Positions 11,733 through 21,604 of a stretch of DNA of 64,000 bases are shown here, in pieces. This DNA comes from Lumbricus rubellus. Lineage: Eukaryota; Annelida; Clitellata; Crassiclitellata; Lumbricidae. Position numbers and translations under genes: made by a program. Positions within the stretch are counted from its first letter, which is position 1; each line of letters opens with the position of its first letter. The stretch covers positions 1,825,577-1,889,576 of the forward strand of contig OX243816.1 of the NCBI GenBank assembly GCA_945859605.1, read 5' to 3'. The notes beneath the pieces are model-generated. The model saw only the letters and a program-made list of their open reading frames with translations, was not told where the DNA came from and searched no databases.

Positions 11733-12803
11733 CAACTGTGGCACGCAGCGTCGGCGTTGTGTTTGGACATTTGTGTTGGGTTTTGTGCTGGAGGTGATTG
11801 GGGCGGAAAATGTTGATGTGGACTTTGTTTTTGATTTGGTTTTGGCTGGTTGTGTTAGGTCTGCTGGTGGCTTTTGGGGGATGATATGCTGCTGGGTTTT
11901 GTTTGGAGCTGGATAATTGTTATGGCTTTGAGAAACGTGCTTGTATGCTTGCACTTGTTGTGACAGTCATTTTGGACTTAGCAACCTGGCCAAATACTGT
12001 TTCCAGCTGATTGTTCTTGAGTTATTATTGTGTGTACACTTTTTGTGCAGGCCCAATACCTACGAGTATGAGAACTGAATGAGTGCTCTACACGAGACCT
12101 GTTCTGTTTTGTGTACTGGTATGTATGTTTGCATGTGCAATTTTGCATTCATGTACATGATTTATGTATGTAGGTTTGATATATATATACATTACATACA
12201 TATATGACTATGTATGTATACCTTAAGTGGGTATGTATGTTTTTGTATGTATTTAGATTGAAGGTATGTATGTATTGTATGTTTTAAGTATGTCTGTATA
12301 TGTGCTTTAAGCACGGTATGTTTTAAGTATGTATGTTTTAAGTATGTATGTTTTTAGTTTGTATGTATTTCTGTGTGTTTGATTTATGTGGATTTGTATG
12401 TAAATACATTTATGTATGAATGCATGCATATGTTTATGCATGTACGATGTTTGAATGTTTATATTTGTACGTGTGTATGTGCATGCATGTGTGTATGTGT
12501 CGAAATGTTGGTTTTTTAAGACACATGTCGCACTGTGACGAAAGGCGATATATAAATTGTCTTGTGCGATACACGGAGAAATTCGTGAGAAAACAGAATT
12601 TCGCAAGTCTCAGTGGATTCTGGTATGGATTTTTGTGGTCTATGTTCATTAGACCATTGTATCGTTACGTGCATGGATATACGTGTATGTGAAATGTATG
12701 GTTAGTGATATTGCGTGTTGTGTTGTTGACATTTGAAGATTTCGATTGGTTGTAAGCCAGACCTGTAACATTTAATGGCACTGTGTGCAAACATAGATGA
12801 TTA

Positions 12804-13105
12804 GTGTCACCTCCTCTCTAATCCAGACTTTGGTCTGGCACCACCAGTGGCCGAAGACGATAAAAGTTAGTTGCTGCTTAATGATATTGTGTTATATATA
12901 AAAGATATGCGTCACCCTCCTGCCTTCTGCAGGCTTGGGACTGGCATTCCTGAAGTACAGACAGTGGCAGAGTTGATAAAACTGAGTTTCTGTTTAGCAC
13001 ACTGTGTATAATTACAGGAATTATTGATCTCACCCTCCTGCTATATCCATGCTTGGGTCTGGCGCTCCCCGAGTATGGACAGTTGCGAAATTATAGTATT
13101 AATCA
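12804..13105 (+). repeat. three diverged copies of a CACCCTCCT...GCTTGGGTCTGGC motif
   Basis: Copies begin at about 12804, 12909 and 13029. Each has the order GTCACCCTCCT, a pyrimidine-rich step, CAGGCTTGGGACTGGC, then GACAGTGGC and GTTGATAAAA. A fourth copy is at about 16393-16470. Spacing is about 105-120 bp. No coding potential or known element is recognised. Confidence 0.55.
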
Positions 13106-13119
13106 CATCTAGAGGTTGT

Positions 13120-13160
13120 ATCTATCTATCTATGTGATTTATATAGCACTGTGCAAAAAC
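13120..13160 (-). mobile_element. LINE 3' tail relic with (GATA)n
   Basis: Reverse complement of the family tail: GTGCTATATAAAT followed by GATA repeats. Only the terminal ~40 bp is recognisable. Confidence 0.5.
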
Positions 13161-14400
13161 ATACATAGATCACGTTATGATAGTCTGCATGCTAGTCTTG
13201 TAACATATCCATTATCCCTATTGAGTAAAATTCTCTTTTACTTCCCATTATTATCAAACTCATACTCACGAGAAGACCTCTGTGCTATATGTTGTTGTTT
13301 GGAATTTGAGCGGGGACAAAGCGCCCACTGTTATTATCGTACACATAATTTAGCGATGATTGTTTGTATGCATAATTTAGTAATGATTGTTTGGTTTGTT
13401 TGAAATTTGTTAGTTAGCCGCTGTAAGTAAACTAGCTTGTTGAATGACCTTCAAAGTTTATGTGAGTCATGATTAGCGTATATGTGTTTTGTAGCGTTTC
13501 TTATTTATGTTGAGTTTTCTAGTATGTTTCAGCTACTGGGTGACTTCAATAGTGCACAGTTTCATAACAATACAACCATTGTTAGACAGTGCTTTTGTTA
13601 CGAAATTTTAAAGTGCACGCTGAAGCTGCGTAAATGTTGCGAGGACTTTACCTTCGTAAATAAATACATTACCGTAATAAAGGATTACCTTGCCTTAGTA
13701 AACAATGTCCTAACCCTAATAAATTGCTGCATGCCTCATTAGGTAAATGTTGGCCTTAATATTGTACCTCAGTGTGTATGTGTTGCTTGTATTATGTGTA
13801 CTATTGTGTAGGTTGCAGACAGTGCATCACTCAAGTCTGGCGAGGGCATGATGTAGAAGGTTTTGAGCTGTATTTTGATATGGTCTAAATATACATGTAT
13901 ACACAGTTTTACACATGTATATACAAGTTATGTATTTATGTGTGTGTGTATTATTATAAATATATAATATTATACAATATATATATTAGTTATTATACAG
14001 CCATGGACGCCCTCTGATATTTTTGCAGGAGGAGGCAAAACACAGTGGCCATGGTCAATTGTTTTGGCATGATCTTGAAAAATACAAAGCAAGAAATTAA
14101 GAACATTGCAGTTTTTCAAGACGTTTCTAAATGTAAATTTTTCAGTCATACTTTGTATATCATTAGTGGTTTTATACAAACAAATTTGGTAAAAACCAAA
14201 ATGTTGTAGTTAAAGAAGTTGCCAATTTTCCAAAAACATGTATTCAACTAGCCATGTGTTCAATATACATAGGTGTGTGTCCATGAATGCATATGAAATA
14301 TTATGTATATATTTTTATGAGTATGTTACATATACTTGCCAATAATATGCTGGCACTTCTATTGCTTCTTAGAGGAACAGTTTGAGCTCCATATTTCAGT

Positions 14401-14545
14401 CTTTTATGGACATCTGGATATCCATTGTCGTTTATGGACATCTGGATATCCATTGTCTTTTATGAACATGCGGATATCCATTGTCTTTTATGAACATGCG
14501 GATATCCATTGTCTTTTATGAACATCTGGATATCCATTGTATAAT
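14401..14545 (+). repeat. 29-30-bp minisatellite, about five copies
   Basis: Unit CTTTTATGAACATCTGGATA plus TCCATTGT. Copies differ by C/T changes in CATCTGG versus CATGCGG. Each unit holds a GGATATCC palindrome. Confidence 0.85.
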
Positions 14546-16392
14546 TACGAACATCTGTCTTTTGTGACATTTGGAAATCCAACAGCTCTTCACCCATCAG
14601 CTGACTAGCCATGCCTCAGATGATAACCAATTCTCAGAATTACCATTCTCTGCACGTTGATATTGTTCGTAATTATGTAATAAACAGCTGTTTTGTAAAT
14701 GCTTTTGTTGAAGTGTTGCTTTAGTGATTGACGTCTTGTTCTGGTCATCGTTAAAAACATTATTGTTTAATATCGTTAAGAAATACTGGTTTCACATGTT
14801 TTGCTATTATATTTGCCGCCTGTTCTGAGTTGTTATTTAATTTTCGGTATTTATTTCAATGCTATTTAATTTGTTTGAGGTGATGTTTAGTCAGATGTTG
14901 AACTGTTTTAACGTGTTACTGCACAGTTGTTGTTTTAATGGTTGTCTAGTTTTGGGTTGTTGCTTTCGCATTGCTGCTGCTGTTGCAACATCGCCTCCGT
15001 TGTATCCACGAAATGTAAAGTAATGCAACGGTGGTCTAATCAATTTATGTAGCACCGCTTAGAACTTTAACAATGAGCTGCACTGGTTTGCCAGTCAGTT
15101 CTATGCTGGAGAAAGTCGCCAATTTCTGTCTCTCGCATGCATGTAGAACACGACCAATGGATTATCCTCCAGAGTTGTGGTTGATACACTCGCTTGGTAA
15201 GATAAGCATCACAGTAGTCGACATGGTTGATCACCGTAGAAGTAAATATTGCAAGTCATGATGTGCCATTCAGTGTTGTTACTGCAACTGTAATACATTA
15301 CAGAGATGTTTATTTTACTTAAATGTCGTAAATTACATTACACAGAGCTGGTCTCTGTTCCATGATGGGTTGGGAGGGGGGGGGGCATTCTGATAAACTG
15401 GCAGCGGTAGACATTCAGTTGTCTGGGCACAGACATCCATTCATTCTATAGATGGATTTAACAATTGCATAGTAAAATAGTATATTTAGAAACGCTTAAG
15501 TCGTGAACTTTGTATAACTGCACAGATGCCATGCGTGTAAAAGTCGACTGGCGTTTTCAACCCTTAGTATCGGTGGGTTTGTGTGTTTACAATTTCTGTA
15601 TTGATGCACTTAATAATATAATCTGGCACACAATAGAGATTTCACCTGCACTTGCATCCCAAGCCAACTTGGCTTATAATGAGCACATTGACTGTACACT
15701 GTTGGTGGGAGGATAAGGTGGCGAGGAAGAGGATTCACCGACCACCCTCATAATTATGTCGAGGCTAAGAAACAGATTGTTGTCTATCTGGGTTTACACG
15801 TATTCTGCTTCTAAGTCAGGAGTTTTTGTGCTCATTATCGTGAATCGTGTCAAAGTTGATTAAACAGAATTAGGTGAACTCATTATAACAATCGCTGTGA
15901 ATGACTGAAACGTTCAGCACAGTCAGTGTCTTCTTGTCTCCATCTTTGGTCCAAGCAGTAGTGTCTGCAGCTGTCGGACATGCCAATGCTGTATTTTCGT
16001 GTAAACGGACAATTTTCGTATCCTGGTAATCGTTGATTTGTGTAGCTTAGAAAGTTGTTCGTATATTTATTTTATTTAGCTTATTATATGTGCTTGTTTA
16101 TGAATAAAACAAATTTAAAAGATGCTTGTGTCGTAAGAGCACTCGGCTTGTGAAATGGAGAGTAGTTCGAGTTTACTATTTAGATATTCACTCGTAGTTA
16201 CTTCAAGCCACAATATTACTTTTTTTGGTTAGTTGCTTAAACTGCAAATATCAGTTCAAATTTACTAACATTTCATGTGCAGAATTGCACCAACGACACA
16301 TGTATGCAAGGTCAGTAAATTTGAACTCTGTCACTATTCTATAAAACCATTATTAATTGATTTATATCATAGCAACAAAGATGACTAACTAG

Positions 16393-16470
16393 TGTTACCC
16401 TCCTCCTTTCTCCAGGCTTGGGACTGGCACAACCACAGGTAGGATAGTGACAAAGTTGAAATGTGCTGAC
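16393..16470 (+). repeat. fourth copy of the CACCCTCCT/GGCTTGGGACTGGC motif
   Basis: GTTACCCTCCTCCTTTCTCC then AGGCTTGGGACTGGC and GTGACAAAGTTG. It aligns with the three copies at 12804-13105 but lies 3.3 kb away, so the family is dispersed, not only tandem. Confidence 0.55.
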
Positions 16471-18186
16471 GTTGCATGTGTAATTAGTGCCATTCTCTTA
16501 GTTGGCTAGGAACTGTTGGCTGTGTGTGTGTGTGGGCGCCACAAACTGGCAACTTGCGACACTTCTGTGCATCTAAGTAATGTTTGCTAACTGATAAAAT
16601 TAATCTTATGTTCTTTAATTACGTTCTAGCGTAATTAGGGAAAGCTTAGAGAGCGTTTCCGATTAGTGTATCCTGGTAACCGCGAGTGGTGCTACGTGAA
16701 TCTCCTAAAAAAAAATAATTAAAAAAAATACATTCTCGACATGCACCTATGTGTGTGTATGTGCGTGCTGTCGTCATTTGAAATTTATTAATGCAATTGT
16801 TCTTCAGTTGTCATCATTTTGATTTGGTGTAGCGTAGGAACTGCAGCTACGTGGGTGGCCAGTTCTCTCCCTCACCATATCACAGACAGTTGATGGCATC
16901 TATAGGCGCAACCACCCTATGGGACCCACGGGACGCGTCCCTCCCAACTTTTGAGTGGTCCCCTAACTTTATTATTATGGTCCCCCAACTTTTAGAACGT
17001 GATTCATTATGGTCCCTCCCAACTTTTAGGACGTGATTGCACCTAGATGGTTGATGGCCATTGTACGCTACTCGTTAGTCGAGCTCGTTTGGGGGCGCAG
17101 GCAAAGCAGAAACTTTTAATCAATTTTTTCCATCCTGTCGAGTAACCGCTGCCCTACGTATCATTCTCGTCCTCATGGAGTAGAACTGTAGACCCAGCGA
17201 TGGGAAGAGTTCCTTCAACACAATATAAATTGCAAGTTCAAAGGTCTTCTTCAACGTTGGTGACTGACTCATTGCTCCTTCACTGTTGGTAGACCGACAG
17301 CGGGTGGTACAGTCTTCCAGACTACGTGAAGTATGCACACCAGAACTGGCGACATTTAAGTCACAGCATAAGGTCTATATTTTTAAATTTATACAACTGT
17401 AACCTATTATTATATGCATTAAAGTAGACACTACACATACTGTGTAAAATATAATATGATGAAATAATAATTCTTCATCATCAATCAAATGAAAAATCCA
17501 TAGCAGCATTATCATTATGTACACAAATTCATGCCAAACTGTGGGACAAGTCTACATAGATGTGAAAGTCCATTCGTAATTTTTTTCTCGAGTTCATTTA
17601 ACTGAATGTGGGCAAAAATTGCAGTAACTGTAAGATGGTCGTAAACAGTTGGAATTTCTAGTGACTGCACATTTTGAAGTTTGAAATTCTGGTGACGCTC
17701 TTAATTCCACGTGCCTATCAAATCTGTTTGGGCTCCACCTTTGGCATGCCATAATCACTACCCCTTATGCCATACATTCACTGCCCCTACCTTATGCATT
17801 AAACACAGTAAATACTAAGGGTGATAGAAGTTACTAATTACAATTAATCAAATTCTACTGTCAAATTCAGAAAACACAAGTTCACATAGTCAACAGTGAA
17901 TGCAACTCCAAAATTGTATGTTTACAACCATTACATTCCTCGCTAAAAGCAGTTAGGTGACAAGACCTGCATCGTATTGTCACGATATAAAATTTTAAAA
18001 CCTGTAACAAATTATCGAGACATACAACATAAACAAGAAACGCAGTTCTGTAAAATACATCAACAATTATGGATTAATATACGCAAAACAGTTGATAAGT
18101 TTGCTGCTGAACAAATGCATCGTATATGAAGTTGCGAAAATCCAGTCTCTTTTTCGAAAATGCACCTGAAAAACTCCATTAGTAAA

Positions 18187-18280
18187 GACCATAGCAACGG
18201 TCCTGTAGACCATAGCAACAGCCCCAAGACCATAGCAACAGTCCTGTAGACCATAGCAACAGTCCTAAGACCATAGCAAC
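18187..18280 (-). promoter_or_regulatory. five phased RFX/X-box half-sites (GTTGCTATGG)
   Basis: CCATAGCAAC occurs at 18189, 18210, 18230, 18251 and 18271 with starts 21, 20, 21 and 20 bp apart, about two helical turns. On the minus strand this reads GTTGCTATGG, a half-site of the RFX X-box. The array begins 40 nt past the MPLKIP stop, so it is either in that gene's 3' UTR or a separate element. RFX binding is inferred from the motif only. Confidence 0.5.
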
Positions 18281-18319
18281 CGAATTGTTAGCAGTCAACG
18301 ATTAATCGTGCCGTGCGTG

Positions 18320-18554
18320 TTAATGATTTCTCGTCTGCATTGGAGCGACTCTGGTCGGTTTAAGGCTTTTCCATGGATCGTCAACTATTGACGGACGGTA
18401 ATAGTCACGCACATTGATGCTGCCTCCAGGGTTAGAGTCCTGCACATTGAAAGCGAAAACAAATTCATATATACATGAAATGAAAACAAAGCCATATGTA
18501 TATACATGCGGAGAATATATATATACACACAGTCACACACATACATACATACAC

Positions 18555-18615
<61 letters not shown>

Positions 18616-19516
18616 CTTGCGGTACATTCACACGCGCAAACTCACACACACATACATATATGCATGCACATACACACACACACATGCATACATACACACA
18701 TGCACATAATGATTCGGACACAGTTGCACATACATACATTACGAGTGCACATGCATTTTGTTGTATCAAACGATTACATACATCTTGAAAAATAAAATTC
18801 AAATAATAAATGACAAGACAATGTTAAGTCAAAAGCAAATGTTGCATCCATCTTTTACCCGATCATGACGATGGTTTTGTCGGTGGTAAATATTTTTTGG
18901 AGAAGGTGACGACAGGTTTCCTGAGGAGTTTCTGCTGAATTGGGAAGGGCTGGAAGTCGCATTCGGACTTTGCTGAAATGACGAATTCGCACTGTACGGG
19001 GAAAAGTTTGGACTGCGCTGGAAAGATAAATTTGCATTGTATGGCGTGCTGGCGCTGGGCTGGAAAGGTGAATTTCCACCGTACGGCGATCGGTTTGGAC
19101 TCTGTAAAAGAGACAAATATTTCTATGTATACTATATATAATTTTTTGTCCAATTTAATACAAGCTGAGTGTAATGGCTGTGCTATAACTGATCAAAAAA
19201 ACACTAAACCAGTTTTCATTATTAAAGTTTTGGTAAATAAGCAAGGCAATTATCAGACAAAGCAAACCGACAAAACCTATACATAGTATCGTCGAGATCA
19301 AAGCATATGTGGGGCGCGGTGGTCTAGTGGTGGCGTCGTTGCCTTGGAGCCGGAAGGTCCGAGGTTCGAATCCACCTCCCCGCGTAAGGACCTTGGGCAA
19401 GTCCTTCACTTACAATTGCTCAGCGCTTCGGCGTGAAACTTTGATGCAGTGTCCGCTCTGCATCGGGAGCGCCTCTGAGTAGAGAGAGCTTGAAGGGGCG
19501 CTATAACAAGTGCACA

Positions 19517-19547
<31 letters not shown>

Positions 19548-20095
19548 GCAGTATCTTTGGGCAGCATCTAATGACGACACTAACCCTGACAGCCATTCAC
19601 AATGTCTTACCTGACCATAACTGATATCCGGTGGCGCATTGGATAACAAACTCTCATGGAGATCAGCGGAGCTGAGTTCGATTCCCGCAGGATAAACGTG
19701 CTTGATAAGCTGCTATTAGCGCCTCTGTAATGCAGGCTGTTCATATTGATGTTAATTAAGATTGTTTCATGTAATCATACTGCGTTGTCAGTTTGAAAAC
19801 TAAACGAAGATTATTATTATTAAGATTATTATAGTTACTTTCCTGGAGACAGTTATCGCTATGTTACGTGTCCACTTACATCGGCTGAATTCTGTGGAAA
19901 GGGTCGTTTCAGTCGATTTACTGAAAACTGGTGTCTCGGTGAAAATCCGCCAGAGGACTCTCGATGTCTTGGAGGAAGAAAGCCGTGAGGTGTTCGGAAC
20001 TCCATTTCGTAAGGGTTTCTTAGAGGGTCACCCATGAACTGAGAACGAGGCGAAAACTGATAGCCCGAGAAATTATTATAATTATTCCCAGCCAT
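18320..20095 (-). CDS. MPLKIP: MPLKIP (TTDN1) homologue
   Basis: Three exons in phase 0 throughout: 19880-20095 (ATG at 20095), 18859-19101 and 18320-18439, giving 192 residues; the vertebrate protein is about 180. The N-terminal two thirds are low complexity, rich in Ser, Pro, Asn and Phe with many S-P steps (SPNRSPYGGNSPF, FQRSPNFSPY, FQQSPN), as in MPLKIP, whose SP sites are mitotic kinase substrates. The last exon holds the conserved C-terminal block INVRDYYRPSIVDDPWKSL, equivalent to the vertebrate NYFKPSMLEDPW region. The vertebrate protein binds PLK1 and is mutated in non-photosensitive trichothiodystrophy. Intron 1 contains a tRNA-SINE and intron 2 a (CA)n tract. Identification rests mainly on the short C-terminal block plus composition. 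Confidence 0.82.
18540..18612 (+). repeat. (CA)n microsatellite in MPLKIP intron 2
   Basis: Near-perfect CA run from about 18558 to 18612, flanked by CATA-rich DNA extending to about 18745. Open frames in this stretch are repeat artefacts. Confidence 0.9.
19309..19520 (+). mobile_element. tRNA-derived SINE, copy 1
   Basis: A tRNA-like head starts GTGGGGCGCGGTGGTCTAGT (A-box region GGTCTAGTGG) and contains a B box GGTTCGAATCC and a closing CCTCCCCGC. A central segment with ACCTTGGGCAAGTCC resembles the core of many SINEs. The 3' end GGGAGCGCCTCTGAGTAG...GGGGCGCTATAA matches the resident LINE tail, and CATA repeats follow. It is nearly identical to the copy at 20748, so amplification was recent. 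It lies in MPLKIP intron 1, antisense to the gene. Confidence 0.88.
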
Positions 20096-20192
20096 AGTCG
20101 AACTATTCTGAACAAAATAGTCACGTAAATACGAATAAAAACTTTACAAGTAAACAGCCCGCGCTAAATACACAAAAATTACAAACGAGTAG

Positions 20193-20207
20193 ACCAATGA
20201 CCGGAAG
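20193..20207 (-). promoter_or_regulatory. CCAAT box and ETS site upstream of MPLKIP
   Basis: On the plus strand ACCAAT (20193-20198) and CCGGAAG (20201-20207) lie about 100 nt upstream of the MPLKIP start codon; both are typical of TATA-less housekeeping promoters. The match is short, so this is only suggestive. Confidence 0.4.
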
Positions 20208-21604
20208 CTACAAAGGAATAATATAGTTCTTGTTCCTGTTCTTTACCAATGTAGCGGGATCATTCAATTTTCAAATATGCTGCACAGAATGAGATTTATA
20301 AACAAATCTACAAAGAGTTGTATTATGCCAAACAAATTTATTTCGAGGGCAAACCTCTGTTGTCAGAAGACCTCGTCAAATCTGGTTCCATCCATCCAAT
20401 AGCAGAAACACGACATTCTCAGGACAGCAGATCCACTTGCTGGCCTCCCTCCCTCTCTCTCTCCCTCATCTGTTGTACGGTTGTACCCCCGACTGTGAGA
20501 GCTTCTTGGTTCTTAACATGAACTGGAGGTCGGCGAACTTATTATTTTTAGCAGTGGATTTGCCATCACATGGTGCTCCGGGGAAAGGTTTTTGGCCCCG
20601 AAGAACATATGAAGATGGTGTTGGCCAAGATCGCCAACCCCCCTCCCCCCATGACCTGCTCAGGGTCACCCCGACCTCCTGCGAAGAATTGGGGGTCGAT
20701 TGCTTCAAAACTGTGGCCGTGTTCATCTAACAGAGAAACAAACACACGTGGGGCGCGGTGGTCTAGTGGTGGCGTCGTTGCCTTGGAGCCGGAAGGTCCG
20801 AGGTTCGAATCCACCTCCCCGCGTAAGGACCTTGGGCAAGTCCTTCACTCACAATTGCTCAGCGCTTCGGCGTGAAACTCCGATGCAGTGTCCGCTCTGC
20901 ATCGGGAGCGCCTCTGAGTAGAGAGAGAGATTGAAGGGGCGCTATAACAAGTGCACATACAAACACAGACTTAAGAAAATATAAAATTATAAGTTGCTTG
21001 TTTAACTTAACGACCGGCTAATTTTTTGTGCGAGTGCGGCACGTAATATTTATTACTGCGACTGATTTCCGCGGGTTGGAAATTTGATGCTAAAGATTTT
21101 TTAAATTATAATTTCATGACAGAAATTCGTTTAGATAAAATAATATGCAGTAAGTTGGTTTCTTATTTTACTAGCGCTTATAGGCAGATCGGGTTTGCGC
21201 AGTTGAGGAATACGTGGTTTCAGAAATATCCAGACTCGCATCAAAGACGCCAAGCACCCGAGAAAAAACAACCTATTAGAGGATAGGAAGGGAAAGAATG
21301 GATTGTATAGTTCTAAAATTTCTTAAAAGATGCAATGCCTATCTTTCCAGGCTGTGCTGGCATATTAATTAAGTGGCAGGGCGGCTTTCAGATTTGAAAA
21401 TGAGTGCCTGGACACCGTGACACCGCCCGTGACCTTCCAGTCACACTTTAAGACCTGTGTACGTGCTGATTTAATGACCACACTTTGTGTCACTTAGCAG
21501 AATGATCAATTCATCTTTTTATGTACTGGTGGTCTAAATTAATCTGTGAATTCTTTTATATGTGGTAGACTCAGAGTTAGACCTAATTTCTTTGTGTTAC
21601 CAGA
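20208..21604. other. interval between MPLKIP and EXD1, holding a SINE
   Basis: Contains the second SINE copy (listed separately) and otherwise AT-rich DNA. The minus strand of 20560-20726 is open in two frames and starts after a good acceptor (TTTCTCTGTTAG), but no family motif is present and I do not call a gene. The EXD1 promoter and any 5' non-coding exon should lie in 20960-21600. Confidence 0.4.
20748..20962 (+). mobile_element. tRNA-derived SINE, copy 2
   Basis: Same structure as the 19309 copy: GTGGGGCGCGG head, GGTTCGAATCC B box, ACCTTGGGCAAGTCC core, GGGAGCGCCTCTGAGTAG tail. The two copies differ by only a handful of substitutions and a small GA indel. Both end in ACAAGTGCACATAC before diverging, which defines the 3' end. 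Confidence 0.88.

Larger units (their letters stand above)
11733..18186. other. gene-poor interval downstream of the ASB-like gene
   Basis: About 6.4 kb that may include the 3' UTR of the ASB-like gene and of MPLKIP. Contents seen: G/T-rich DNA at 11750-11880, TATG/TGTATG-rich DNA at 12115-12480, a dispersed ~75-90-bp motif (listed separately), a 29-bp minisatellite near 14400, a LINE tail near 13128, and imperfect repeats of GGTCCCTCCCAACTTTT near 16920-17030. I found no coding exon I can support. Confidence 0.5.

Noticed and set aside
17120..17338. 72-codon minus-strand open frame
   Set aside because: Composition is not obviously non-coding, but there are no flanking splice sites in phase and no recognisable family.
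18385..18802. Open frames rich in C-V-C-V or H-T-H-T
   Set aside because: Produced by the (CA)n tract in MPLKIP intron 2. The real coding exon 18320-18439 is in a different frame.
19309..19385. A tRNA gene at the SINE head
   Set aside because: The A and B boxes are present, but the sequence continues into a SINE core and LINE-derived tail and recurs at 20748 and 33058, so it is a tRNA-derived SINE, not a functional tRNA gene.
20437..20814. Possible gene in overlapping open frames on both strands (minus reading EHGHSFEAIDPQFFAGG)
   Set aside because: There is a fair acceptor but no family motif, no donor and no partner exon; GC-rich sequence leaves several frames open. Left unannotated.
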